Under the pieces are notes generated by a model that was given only the letters and a program-made list of their open reading frames with translations, was not told the DNA's origin and made no database searches. A DNA stretch of 64,000 bases, from NCBI GenBank assembly GCA_030604195.1, contig JAUVWI010000013.1, positions 1 through 64,000 of the forward strand, given 5' to 3'. The DNA comes from Spirochaetales bacterium. Lineage in GTDB: Bacteria > Spirochaetota > Spirochaetia > SZUA-6 > DRHE01. The position numbers were made by a program, and so were the translations under genes. Each line of letters starts with the position of its first letter. Position 1 is the first letter of the stretch. Shown piece by piece: positions 8,516 to 17,255 of this stretch.

Positions 8516-9415
8516 TTATCCCCTGCCGGCCACCACTGCCAGTCCAATAGAATTAAGCTTGGCTTCTGCAGAATCCGCCCGTGAAGTCAATACAACCGGC
8601 ACACTGGCGCCCACAATAATTCCGGCAGGCTCCGCTTTGCCAAAAAGAACTAAAGACTTATAGAGAATGTTGCCCGCCTCAATATCCGGAACAACCAGAA
8701 TATCAGCCCGCCCGGCCAGGGGGCTGGTTATACCCTTGTGCTGCGCCGCTTCCACTGATAGGGCATTATCCAGAGCCAGGGGGCCCTCTACCCTGCCGCC
8801 GGTTATAGAGCCCCTTTGGGCCATTTTAGCCAGGCAGGCTCCGTCCAGGGTCGCCGGCATAGCCGGGTTCACCACTTCTACGGCACAGAGTATAGCCGCA
8901 ATAGGCTCCTCAATACCCAGATGAGCAGCCAGATCAATGGCATTCTGAACAATATCCCGCTTCTGTTTCAGGTCCGGAGCAATATTGAGGCCGGCGTCAG
9001 TGACAAAGAGCAGGCGCTCAAAGTCGGAGTGCTCAAATATACCGACATGGGAGAGGGTTCTTCCCCGGTTCAAACCGTTTTCTTTGGCCAGCACCTCTTT
9101 GAGCAGCTCTCCCGTGGGTATCAGCCCCTTCATAAGCAGATCCGCTTCTCCATTCACCACCAGCCTGACCGTATCTCCGGCAACGCTCTTACGGCTCTCA
9201 GGAGCAATTACCGTGTAATGCTTAAGGTCGATGCCGGCTTTTTCAGCCTCCATTTCAATTTCCTCCGGGAAACCCACAAGGATAGCATCGATTATCCCTT
9301 CTCTGCGGGCATCTTCAACCGCAGCCAGCACCGTGGCATCGGCTGCCTGGGCAACGGCCAGGCGGCTCTTGTCCATACTCCTGGCATGCTTAAGTATTTC
9401 TCTGAAGCTTTTCAT
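8516..9415 (-). CDS. ptb: Phosphate butyryltransferase/phosphate acetyltransferase family enzyme
   Basis: 299 residues, the usual length for Ptb. Family signatures: LLMKGLIPTGELLKEVL, TLSHVGIFE, LFVTDAGLNIAPDL and DNALSVEAAQHKGI. The reaction is acyl-CoA + phosphate to acyl phosphate + CoA in the cytoplasm, normally followed by an acyl kinase to make ATP; no kinase gene is beside it here, so the acyl specificity (butyryl, isobutyryl or acetyl) is open. Start ATG with AAGGAG seven bases upstream. It converges with the fusion gene, 13 bases between the stops. Confidence 0.85.
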   Translation of the reverse strand: MKSFREILKHARSMDKSRLAVAQAADATVLAAVEDARREGIIDAILVGFPEEIEMEAEKAGIDLKHYTVIAPESRKSVAGDTVRLVVNGEADLLMKGLIPTGELLKEVLAKENGLNRGRTLSHVGIFEHSDFERLLFVTDAGLNIAPDLKQKRDIVQNAIDLAAHLGIEEPIAAILCAVEVVNPAMPATLDGACLAKMAQRGSITGGRVEGPLALDNALSVEAAQHKGITSPLAGRADILVVPDIEAGNILYKSLVLFGKAEPAGIIVGASVPVVLTSRADSAEAKLNSIGLAVVAGRG

Positions 9416-9505
9416 GACACTCTCCTTAAGAATGAAAATCGGGCAGTGGGCCAGGCAATTCTATCCTGTTACCTGAAGCAAAAATAACCGGACTTTTATT
9501 ATACT

Positions 9506-9907
9506 TCAAGGTTCTGAATAAGGAATAGTAGGCAGCCAGTCGGCTTTCAATAATACTCTATCAAGCGTTGCCAGTTCCAGCCCGTAAATAATTGCCGTAG
9601 CGGCCAGAAAACGATCGGCCGGATCCTGATGGAGAAGATCCAATTCTCTGCTCTTTATTGCAACCTCAATATTTATCGGGGCCTCTTTTAGGTTGCCCTT
9701 TTCCAAAGCTCTGCGCACCCAACTGACAGGATCGGGCTGAAGTTCAAGCCTGCCCTTTTCCGCCAGTACAATGGTCTCCCAAATAGAAATTGGTGAAATC
9801 CAGCTTTCATTATCTTCGTCATTCAAAATCTCTCTGAATCTTGACGGCAACGCTTCAGAACCGGATAAATTCCATATCCAGATATGTGTATCCAGAAGAA
9901 TTTTCAC
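9506..9907 (-). CDS. VapC-type PIN-domain toxin
   Basis: 133 residues from the GTG chosen at 9907. PIN acidic residues are visible: ILLDTHIW (first Asp), SIWETIVLAEKGRL (Glu), HQDPADRFLAATA (two Asp) and TLDRVL. VapC toxins are Mg-dependent ribonucleases, usually against tRNA or rRNA. The GTG overlaps the antitoxin stop (GTGA) and has GGGAGG ten bases upstream, better than the TTG at 9925. The pairing with a Phd-type antitoxin directly upstream makes this a type II toxin-antitoxin system. Confidence 0.85.
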   Translation of the reverse strand: MKILLDTHIWIWNLSGSEALPSRFREILNDEDNESWISPISIWETIVLAEKGRLELQPDPVSWVRRALEKGNLKEAPINIEVAIKSRELDLLHQDPADRFLAATAIIYGLELATLDRVLLKADWLPTIPYSEP

Positions 9908-10143
9908 TTTGCCAAAACCTCCCAATCTTCTTCCGGCAAAGGGCTGACAATATCCCCTGTAATCCTTATGCTTCCCTTCATCGAGCCAAAAGCAGACCTC
10001 TTCTTAGGGAGAGGCGGTGGTGGCGTTACTAATGCTATCGGAGAACCTTTTTTTGTGATCAAAAGTGGTTCCCCCGTATTCTTGACTCTTTCCAGCAATT
10101 TAAGGCAGGTAGCTTTAAACTTCGAGATAGCTATAGTTTCCAT
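9904..10143 (-). CDS. Phd/YefM-family antitoxin
   Basis: 79 residues. N-terminal METIAISKFKATCLKLLERV followed by TGEPLLITKKGSPIALV is the Phd/YefM DNA-binding pattern; the C-terminal part (DIVSPLPEEDWEVLAK) is the toxin-wrapping tail. It is expected to neutralise the PIN toxin encoded immediately downstream and to repress the shared promoter. A TATCTTAAG-rich stretch upstream (10144-10200) may hold promoter and operator, but I could not define them. Confidence 0.85.
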   Translation of the reverse strand: METIAISKFKATCLKLLERVKNTGEPLLITKKGSPIALVTPPPPLPKKRSAFGSMKGSIRITGDIVSPLPEEDWEVLAK

Positions 10144-10200
10144 AATTTACTTCCCTCTTAAGACTATTTTATCTTAAGATACTATGGTCATTTACCATGG

Positions 10201-10716
10201 TCAAGAGCATCCTGGAGACATTCTAAAATAATCACACCGTGCTTTGTGAAAGCTCTCAATTAAGGAACAGAGCGCAGGGATTTCACTACCTTCAAACACC
10301 CTGCTTGATAATAGCAGCTCCCTTATCCGGGACAGATCACTATTATCGCTAATAATCAGATCGGCGCGTTCACGGGCATATTGGGCCGATTTCTTCGGTG
10401 GTTGCTCTTTTGCCGCCTCCACCCCCTGCTGCGGCCCGCCGCCTTCAATGAATATGCAGAAGTCCGGGGTAAAGCTTCTCAAAATAGTGTTGCTTTCAAT
10501 TATGAGGTAGTCGAGGCTGCCCTGACGGCGCCGATCAGTTATTAGCCTGACTGCCGCTTCCGTGCTGTGCAGCAGAAGCTCTTCTTTTCCCTTATCCTTT
10601 CCGTGTCCCACCTTTATCAGCTCAGTTCTCCCGCCCAGCTCTGCTTTCAGCTTCCGCCCCAGGGTTGTTTTACCGAGAGAGCGGTGCGCTCCTGCTATGA
10701 CAATAGTACGCATCAC
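10201..10716 (-). CDS. mobB: MobB-like P-loop protein
   Basis: 171 residues. A Walker A loop GAHRSLGKTT stands at the N-terminus, and DYLIIESNTIL matches the acidic strand of MobB-type GTP-binding proteins, which assist conversion of molybdopterin to the guanine dinucleotide cofactor. The assignment rests on the P-loop and on position: it follows mobA and fdhD in the formate dehydrogenase cluster. GTG (10716) and ATG (10713) starts are adjacent. Base composition is noticeably more GC-rich than mobA and fdhD next to it (the line at 10501-10560 is plainly GC-rich), so it may have a different origin. Confidence 0.6.
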   Translation of the reverse strand: MMRTIVIAGAHRSLGKTTLGRKLKAELGGRTELIKVGHGKDKGKEELLLHSTEAAVRLITDRRRQGSLDYLIIESNTILRSFTPDFCIFIEGGGPQQGVEAAKEQPPKKSAQYARERADLIISDNSDLSRIRELLLSSRVFEGSEIPALCSLIESFHKARCDYFRMSPGCS

Positions 10717-10761
10717 TTTTCCTTAAATTAGTAAGCAGCCAGGGAATGCCATTTTCTCTTT

Positions 10762-11382
10762 TCAGATACAGATTAAACTCTGGCAGAGCTTGCGGGTTGC
10801 TTCAAGATCATGGTAGGTATTGATATTAGAAAAAGAAATCATCCGGGGATCGTAGTTTCTAATTTCTTCCTCCCCGATGTATCTGACTTTCACTTCAGGT
10901 AAAAAAGAGACAATCCGTCTTTTCTTTTTTTCAAGCGCTCTTTGTATATGAGGAATACAGCGCCTGGAATATAATGCGAAGAGAGGTTCGTAGTTCTCCC
11001 CAATTCGGGGGATTACGACATCATAGCCGGCATTTTTTTCAGTAAGTAATTCTTTCATAAAATTAAAAAGCTCGACACAAAAAAAGGGCATATCCGAAGC
11101 AGTTATAAAGCAGTTTTCACTGAAGCTATTCAGAAGTCCTGTGTACAGTCCCATAAGGGGGCCGATTCCTTCCTCTATATCGCGGACAACACGGATTTTT
11201 ATACAGGAATAGAGCTGAGGTTTATTGGTAACTACTAAAAGCTCATCACAGAGGGAAGATAAAACAATGATCTTTCTTTCCAAAAGACTTTTACCGTCAA
11301 TTTGCAGAAAGGCTTTTTCCAGATTTCCAAGCCTCTCTCCCTTTCCACCGGAAAGAACAACTGCTGTAATTCCAGTAACCAT
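10762..11382 (-). CDS. mobA: Molybdenum cofactor guanylyltransferase MobA
   Basis: 206 residues. The nucleotidyltransferase start AVVLSGGKGERLGNLEKAF (GTP loop plus catalytic Lys) and ITASDMPFFCVELF (Asp for Mg binding) identify MobA, which attaches GMP to molybdopterin. The product, bis-MGD, is what the FdhA encoded nearby needs. It starts 4 bases after the fdhD stop, so the two are co-translated from one message. Length is normal for the family. Confidence 0.88.
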   Translation of the reverse strand: MVTGITAVVLSGGKGERLGNLEKAFLQIDGKSLLERKIIVLSSLCDELLVVTNKPQLYSCIKIRVVRDIEEGIGPLMGLYTGLLNSFSENCFITASDMPFFCVELFNFMKELLTEKNAGYDVVIPRIGENYEPLFALYSRRCIPHIQRALEKKKRRIVSFLPEVKVRYIGEEEIRNYDPRMISFSNINTYHDLEATRKLCQSLICI

Positions 11383-11386
11383 GAAA

Positions 11387-12175
11387 TCAGTCCGTAACCC
11401 TTTCTCTACCGCTGTAAATTATACCCTTTTCCCCACGGACATATCCTATAAGGGTAATATTATATTTTTCAGCCAGCTCAACCGCATTGGCTGTAGGGGT
11501 TGTACGGGAAACAAATACGGGAATTTTCAACCGTATCAACTTGGTTATAATTTCAGTTGATATCCTGCCGCTGGAAAGTATAAGGGATTCAGCTACAAGT
11601 TCCAGTTTCCGTAGCTTAAGAAGCTTTCCCACGATCTTATCGATACAGTTATGCCTGCCGATATCCTCGGCAAAAATACTTAAATCATTATGATGGAAAA
11701 GAGCGCTATGTACTCCGCCTATTTTTATGAAGAGACTCGACTGCTCTTTAAAATCTTCCATAAGGGCCCAGATACGATTCATGGATACTTTTCTATTGTC
11801 AGAAATGGGCTCAATATGTCTGACTCTTTCAGTCTGAACAACCGGAAAATTCTTAGCGGAGGTGGAGGATACCCGGCGGTACTCTTTGAAGGGAAGCAAA
11901 TTTTTTTTTATATATATGGAAAAAGTATCATCCTTAATGGAAATCCTATCTACTTCGGAAAAGGAATCTATAATTCCTTCATTGTATAGATTCCCCAGCG
12001 CAAGCTCCTCCAGATGCTCGTTCAGGCAGAGAAATGTTATATATGAAGCTTCATTAATCCGCACCTTGAGCAAAGTCTCAGCTATAACATCTTTCCTGGC
12101 TTGCTTAAGCTTAAGATGGTTTTCCTCTCTGGATACTAAAATTACATCCTTACTGACAACAATGGGTTTAAGCAT
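11387..12175 (-). CDS. fdhD: FdhD, formate dehydrogenase sulfurtransferase lacking the CxxC motif
   Basis: 262 residues. FdhD passes sulfur from a cysteine desulfurase to the molybdenum cofactor of formate dehydrogenase. Family landmarks present: LCLNEHLEELALGNLYNEGII, FAEDIGRHNCIDKIVG and LSSGRISTEIITKLIRLKIPVFVSRTTPT. In the loop where E. coli FdhD has its catalytic CxxC, this protein reads VSSTSAKNFPVVQ, with no cysteine; the only Cys are in the FLCLNEH and GRHNCID segments. Either sulfur transfer uses another residue or the protein mainly binds and delivers cofactor. A TATAAT on the minus strand (12187-12182) lies six bases before the ATG. Confidence 0.85.
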   Translation of the reverse strand: MLKPIVVSKDVILVSREENHLKLKQARKDVIAETLLKVRINEASYITFLCLNEHLEELALGNLYNEGIIDSFSEVDRISIKDDTFSIYIKKNLLPFKEYRRVSSTSAKNFPVVQTERVRHIEPISDNRKVSMNRIWALMEDFKEQSSLFIKIGGVHSALFHHNDLSIFAEDIGRHNCIDKIVGKLLKLRKLELVAESLILSSGRISTEIITKLIRLKIPVFVSRTTPTANAVELAEKYNITLIGYVRGEKGIIYSGRERVTD

Positions 12176-12192
12176 ATTTCAATTATAATCAA

Positions 12193-12223
12193 TCAACCTT
12201 TCCCGGGGTGCGGGAAAGGTTGA
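12193..12223 (-). terminator. Strong hairpin between the ferritin-like gene and fdhD
   Basis: TCAACCTTTCCC (12193-12204) pairs with GGGAAAGGTTGA (12212-12223), extended by a G-C pair inside, giving a 13-base-pair stem with a 5-base loop. It lies between the ferritin-like stop and the fdhD start on the minus strand. The following bases are AT-rich but not a clean T run, so it could be a leaky terminator or an mRNA-processing stem that lowers fdhD-mobAB expression. Confidence 0.6.
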
Positions 12224-12231
12224 TCATTTTA

Positions 12232-12693
12232 TTAAAAAACTTCCGGGTAGCCTATCTCAACGAAAACATTTTCCAGTCGCTTTTTGTGCCCAAGCTCCAT
12301 GTTCTCCAGATTGTGAAACATGTCTCTCATGTACGAATCGGTAGAGCGATCGGCCAGGTCACGGTAAAACTCCACGGCCTGCTGCTCTTTCTTCATGGCC
12401 AGAGCAATAGCGTCGGCCGGCTTCATTTCGATGCTCAACTCAGGAAGCTCCGTAGCCTCTGCGACCTTGTAATCCTGTGAAGGGGCCTTGATCTTCATTA
12501 CCATGGTAGGATCGCTTTTATACTTCTCCAACAGATCCTTGTGGCCCATCTCCTCGGCAGCGAGCTGGGTAAACACCTTCTTGACCTCTTCATCCCGGGC
12601 CCTTTGACTGACTTCCCGGTAAAACTCGTAGGCCTCGATCTCTCTCTTTATGGCAATGGAAAAAACCCTTTCTAACTCCAGTTTATCCATCAT
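12232..12693 (-). CDS. Ferritin-like/rubrerythrin-family di-iron protein
   Basis: 153 residues. Two helix-pair halves each carry the four-helix-bundle metal ligands: KREIEAYEFYREV with AAEEMGHKDLL, and KKEQQAVEFYRDL with NMELGHKKRLE (the Glu and ExxH pattern). There is no C-terminal rubredoxin CxxC domain, so it is a short rubrerythrin or ferritin-like form, probably reducing peroxide or storing iron to protect the oxygen-sensitive enzymes encoded upstream. The stop of fdhA is only 12 bases before its start, so it belongs to the same transcript. Its DNA is clearly richer in GC than fdhA and fdhD on either side. Confidence 0.8.
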   Translation of the reverse strand: MMDKLELERVFSIAIKREIEAYEFYREVSQRARDEEVKKVFTQLAAEEMGHKDLLEKYKSDPTMVMKIKAPSQDYKVAEATELPELSIEMKPADAIALAMKKEQQAVEFYRDLADRSTDSYMRDMFHNLENMELGHKKRLENVFVEIGYPEVF

Positions 12694-12704
12694 TTTTCCT
12701 CTCC

Positions 12705-15395
12705 TTAAAGTTTGCTTACCCTTGCGGCACAGGCTTTGTACTCCGGTATTTTAGCAACAGGATCATATACCGGATTAGTCAGTACATTAGCAGCTGCCTC
12801 ATGGAAATGGAATGGTATATAAATTGTCCCCTTGCCGATTTTATCCGTTACAAAAGCAGGTGTCTGTATTTCTCCCCTTCTACTGCTCACTTTTACTGTC
12901 TCGCCATTGCTGATACCAAGTTCTTCAGCATCTTTAACTGAAATCATTACCCTTGGACCGGCTAAATTATTAAGCCCTTCAGACTTACGTGTCATAGTTG
13001 CAGTATGAAACTGTTCCAGCAGTCGGCCTGTAGTAAGGACCATCGGATATTCCTTATCAGGAAGTTCTTTAGGTTCCTTAAAAGGTATTCCTTTCATAAG
13101 GCCCTTGCCCCGTGCAAATTTGCCTTTATGCAGGTAGGGAGTTCCGGGATGTTCAGGAGTGGGACATGGCCACTGTAAACCGGTAGTTCCAACCCGTTCC
13201 CAGCTAATGCCGCCATACTGGGGTGTAAGTGCACTGACTTCTTCAGCAATGTCATGTGCGCTGGAGTAATTCCAGTCACTTCCCATGGCATTGGCTATTT
13301 CCTGTAAAATAACCCAGTCTTCCTTTGCCTGCCCCGGAGGAGAAAACGCTTTACGCAGTAGTTGGGCGCGTCGTTCTGTATTGGTGTAGAGGCCGTCTTT
13401 CTCGGCATAGCAAGCTGCAGGCAATACAACATTGGCCATACGGGCTGTTTCGGTAAGGAAAATATCCTGTACAACCAGAAATCCAAGAGTATCAAGTTCT
13501 TTTTTAACCTGGTTGATATCCGGATCACTAAGCATGGGATTCTCGCCCATTACATAGAGGGCTTTTAAGCTGCCTTTTTCTATACCTTCAAGCATGTCAG
13601 GAATAGTCAGCCCGACTTCCCCGGAGAGCTTTCTGCCCCATGCCTTTTCAAACTTTGCTCTTGCATTTTCATCTATTACTTTCTGATAGCCAGGATAAAC
13701 ATTTGGAAGAGCACCCATATCACAGGCGCCCTGAACATTGGACTGTCCCCTCAATGGGTTAACCCCGCCGCCATTCTTGCCAAGGTTTCCGCAGAGCATC
13801 TGCAGGTTGGCTGTGGACCAGACATTGTCAGTTCCTGTGGTATGCTGGGTAATCCCCATAGCATAAAAAAGGGAAGCTGTTTCTGCTTTGCCAAAAAGCT
13901 CTGCTATCTCCCTGATCTTCTGAGCAGGGATACCGGAGATCTTCTCTACTTTCTCCGGGGTATAATCTTGTACTGTCGTTTTTAATTCTTCATAATTTTC
14001 ACAACGTTCTTCGATATACTCTTTATCCTGCCAGCCGTTTTTAATTATTTCGTTCATAATCCCGTTTAATACCGCTACATCCGTACCGCAGCGCTGCCGG
14101 GCATATATGGCGGAATATTTGACCATATCGATTTCTTTAGGGTCTATAACGATTAGCTTGCTTTTACCAAAACGAACCGCCTGTTTTATTCTTGAGGCAA
14201 TTACCGGATGAGCCGCAGATGTATCGGATCCGATAATTAAAATAACATCGGCTTCCTTAATACCTGCAATATCGTTTGTCATAGCGCCAGAACCAAATGA
14301 AGCGGCCAGACCGGCCACAGTAGCGCTGTGTCACAAACGGGCACAATGATCTACATTATTTGTGCCTACCTCCCTTCTTATGAATTTCTGAAAAGCAAAA
14401 TTTTCTTCATTAGTACATTTTGCTGAAGCCAACCCGGCAATTGAATCCGGGCCGTATTTCTCTTTTATTTCACTAAAGGTATTTGCCACCAGCTTGATGG
14501 CATCTTCCCAGGAAGCTTCTTTTAATTCACCATTCCCATTTCGGATTAGTGGAGTTGTCAGCCTTTCTTCGCTATTCACAAAATCGTAGCCATAGCGGCC
14601 CTTTACACAGAGCATGCCGTCGTTAGTGGGGCTCTCTTCCACCCCTGTTACTCTGACAATTTGATTGGTTTTTTCATTAATATGAAGGGTAAGCTGACAG
14701 CCTACTCCGCAGTAGGGACACACTGTATCGATTTTTTTCAGCTCCCATGGCCTCCCCTTGCCTATGGCATTTTTATCGAGAATAGCGCCGACAGGACAGA
14801 GCTGAACGCACTCGCCGCACTGCACACAACTTGAATCCCCCATAGGCAGATCGTCATCGCAGATCACTTTGGTCTCACGGCCTCTGTATCCGAAATCCAG
14901 CACCTCGTTTACTACTGTGCAGTTATCACCTTCAATACAACGTCCGCACTTAATGCACTTGCGGTGATCTACAACAATCATTTCACTGGAATTATCTATA
15001 CCGGGAGGTTCAGTTTCAACGATGAAGGAAGGAACTTCAATTCCAAGATAGTAAGCTGCATCCTGAAGCTCACAACTGCCGTTTGCTTCGCAGGTCAGGC
15101 AATTATGCTGGCCATCGGAAAGCAGAAGATTAATAACCATTCTCTGGGCATCCAGAACCACTTCGGAATCTGTAATTACCGCCATTCCATCCTGAGCCTG
15201 AACAGAACAGGATGTTTGCAATCCCCTCATACCTTCAACTTCAACAACACAGGCCCTGCAACGGGATGCAGGCCCTGTTTTCCTATGATAACAGAGAGAG
15301 GGTATATATATGCCCGCCTCCCTTGCTACCTCAAGAATGGTACGTCCCTCTTCAAAGGCAACTTCTTTACCATTTATCGTCATTTTTAAACTCAT
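12705..15395 (-). CDS. fdhA: Formate dehydrogenase catalytic subunit, selenoprotein (UGA-encoded Sec355)
   Basis: One gene of 896 residues, read through an in-frame TGA at 14333-14331. The residues around it are DHCARL-Sec-HSATVAGLA, the exact place where molybdenum FDHs carry Sec or Cys as Mo ligand. Domains: NuoG-like [2Fe-2S] (CYHRKTGPASRCRAC, about 35-49), His-Cys [4Fe-4S] (HNCLTCEANGSC), two ferredoxin clusters (CIKCGRC, CVQCGECVQLCPVG), the Mo-pterin [4Fe-4S] motif CPYCGVGC (about 229-236), then the molybdopterin domains to the dinucleotide-binding C-terminus (LTTGRLLEQFHT). Reaction: formate to CO2 in the cytoplasm, electrons leaving via the NuoEF-like subunit encoded 43 bases upstream. 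A bacterial SECIS hairpin follows the UGA, and selA, selB, selC and selD lie within 18 kb. Annotated naively this splits into two ORFs. Confidence 0.96.
14302..14333 (-). promoter_or_regulatory. SECIS element of fdhA, with the UGA selenocysteine codon
   Basis: On the minus strand the UGA (14333-14331) is followed by 12 bases and then a perfect 6-base-pair hairpin GUGGCC-GGUCU-GGCCGC (14318-14302). The loop GGUCU is the loop bound by SelB in the E. coli fdhF SECIS as I remember it, and the 18 bases between UGA and loop match that element too. It lies within the coding sequence, as bacterial SECIS elements do. Confidence 0.93.
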
Positions 15396-15438
15396 ATCTG
15401 CCTCTCCTTATTCTTAAAACTACTCATGAACAGACTCT

Positions 15439-17157
15439 TTATTTCCTTATGAGCGCTTCAAATTCCGCTCTGAATTTTTTTATCATCACGCCTACAGGTA
15501 TAGCAAAAGCATCACCGGTAGGACAGATTGTCAGTCCTGGAATGTTTCGGCACATTTCCTCTATTTTATTGATGTCTTTACTATTTCCTCTTTTATTGAG
15601 TATTTTCTTTAATAAACCCATAATTGCGTACGATCCGTCACGGCAGGGTGTACATTGACCGCAAGATTCGTGGGCGTAAAATTGAATTGTTCTGAGTGCC
15701 AGCTGAGGAATAGAAATACTATCGTTTATAACCATGATCCCGCCTGAACCAAGCATAGTTCCCGCCTTAACACAGTTATCAAAATCCATGCTTAAATCGG
15801 CAATCTCATCCGCTTTTAAAACAGGCACAGACAAGCCGCCTACAATAACCGCCTTCAGGGTTCCCTTCACACCTCCGGCAGCAGAGAGTATTTTCTCAAG
15901 AGCTGTTCCCATGGGGAATTCATAGACTCCGGGTTTATTAACATGCCCGCTTACACCGTATAGCTTTGGTCCGGAATTACCTACTGAGCCTATCTTTTTA
16001 AAGGCAGCCGCACCTTTTTCAACGATATAAGGAATACAGGCAAGAGTTTCCACATTATTAATAATAGTTGGACAGCCGTATAAACCTATATTAGCAGGAA
16101 AGGGGGGTTTGCTTCTTGGGTGTCCCCGTTTACCCTCTATAGATTCCATTAAAGCAGTTTCATCGCCGCACACATAGGATCCTGCGCCGGTGTGTAGGAT
16201 AATATCAACATGTTTTAAAAGGCCGGCCCTGTCAGCCTGATCAATCGCCTGCTTGAGTATTTCAGCAATCCAGCGAAACTCACCGCGGATATAGATAAAA
16301 GCCGTTTTTGCACCAATAGCATGAGCGGAAATAGCAATTCCCTCAATAAGCAGGTGGGGATCGTACTCCATAATCTGCCGGTCCTTAAAAGTGCCGGGTT
16401 CACCCTCATCAGCATTACAGATCAGGTAAACTGGACGTGGATCATCCTTGGGTAGAAAGCTCCACTTAAGACCGGTTGGAAATCCGGCGCCTCCACGACC
16501 GCGGAGCATGGAATCTTTGACTTCAGCAATAATTTGTTCCCCGGTTATAGCAAGGGCTTTTGTCAGCGCCTCATACCCCCCCCCAAGTTTATACTCTTCG
16601 ATCTCCCTGGCTTTAGGGTTCCCCCTGTTTTTAAGGAGTATACTGCATTCAGTTCCGTAATTGGCGTTTTTATCCGGCTGCGGCATTTCCCCTTGCTCTA
16701 AAGAAGCAATAAGTGCTTCTGTTTTTGCAATGGTCATATTCTCGTAATAAGTATCATTCACCTGAATTACAGGACAGGTTCCGCAAGAGGCTAAGTCCTC
16801 AACATGAGAAAGTGTAAACAAGCCGTCTTTAGTTGTTTCGCCCTCTCTAATATTAAGTATGTCTTTAAGATGCTCCATAATTTCCAATGAACCAGTAAGA
16901 ACACCTGGTATGTTTGTATCTACTTGAAGATGATACTTTCCCACAGGTTTCTTGTTGTACATAGTGTAATAGGTGGCAACACCAAAAGCCCTGCTTTTGC
17001 TGGTGTTCAGAAAAGAAGCAACGCTGTTTATAGCTTCATGCGTAAGATAGTTGTCATTTTCTCTCTGAACCATATCAAGGGCAGACATCATTACAGAATC
17101 TGTTTCAGGGTATTTTTTTGAAAGTTCCAGAATTCCGGATTCTGTTGCTTTTGTCAT
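15439..17157 (-). CDS. NuoE-NuoF fusion, NADH-binding subunit of the formate dehydrogenase
   Basis: 572 residues. Residues about 10-160 are NuoE-like (thioredoxin-fold [2Fe-2S] domain), but three of the four cluster cysteines are gone: the first pair reads VDTNIPG instead of CxxxxC, and the second reads EDLASC instead of CLGAC. The rest is NuoF/HydB-like: the GRGGAGFPTGLKW glycine-rich loop and CNADEGEPGTFKDR for NADH and FMN, SLBB domain, and the [4Fe-4S] motif SCGQCTPC near residue 480. It should move electrons from FdhA to NAD+ (or back). There is no C-terminal ferredoxin extension. GGAGGA sits six bases before the ATG. It is preceded by the focA terminator, so fdhA transcription may be partly separate. 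Confidence 0.9.
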   Translation of the reverse strand: MTKATESGILELSKKYPETDSVMMSALDMVQRENDNYLTHEAINSVASFLNTSKSRAFGVATYYTMYNKKPVGKYHLQVDTNIPGVLTGSLEIMEHLKDILNIREGETTKDGLFTLSHVEDLASCGTCPVIQVNDTYYENMTIAKTEALIASLEQGEMPQPDKNANYGTECSILLKNRGNPKAREIEEYKLGGGYEALTKALAITGEQIIAEVKDSMLRGRGGAGFPTGLKWSFLPKDDPRPVYLICNADEGEPGTFKDRQIMEYDPHLLIEGIAISAHAIGAKTAFIYIRGEFRWIAEILKQAIDQADRAGLLKHVDIILHTGAGSYVCGDETALMESIEGKRGHPRSKPPFPANIGLYGCPTIINNVETLACIPYIVEKGAAAFKKIGSVGNSGPKLYGVSGHVNKPGVYEFPMGTALEKILSAAGGVKGTLKAVIVGGLSVPVLKADEIADLSMDFDNCVKAGTMLGSGGIMVINDSISIPQLALRTIQFYAHESCGQCTPCRDGSYAIMGLLKKILNKRGNSKDINKIEEMCRNIPGLTICPTGDAFAIPVGVMIKKFRAEFEALIRK

Positions 17158-17211
17158 TACAGTTCCTCCATTGATAGATACGATACCTTCACATTTTTAT
17201 TAAAAGAAAGC

Positions 17212-17237
17212 TATAACCCCGGCATAGCGGGGTTATA
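17212..17237 (-). terminator. Hairpin terminator after focA
   Basis: TATAACCCCG (17212-17221) and CGGGGTTATA (17228-17237) form a perfect 10-base-pair stem with a 6-base loop just after the focA stop on the minus strand. The sequence after it on that strand is CTTTCTTTTAAT, T-rich but broken, so read-through into the NuoE-NuoF gene is possible. Confidence 0.65.
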
Positions 17238-17255
17238 ACCTTGATTGGTAATCTT

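Noticed and set aside
8816-9487. 223-residue ORF on the plus strand opposite ptb
   Set aside because: It is the complement of a clear phosphotransacylase gene and resembles no protein family.
12705-15395. Two separate genes, a short FDH N-terminal protein (14331-15395) and a second one starting at GTG 14318
   Set aside because: Both halves share one frame, the TGA sits at the Mo-ligand position and a SECIS hairpin follows it.
14964-15658. Plus-strand ORFs opposite fdhA and the NuoE-NuoF fusion
   Set aside because: They mirror strongly conserved Cys motifs of the minus-strand genes; low-complexity composition.
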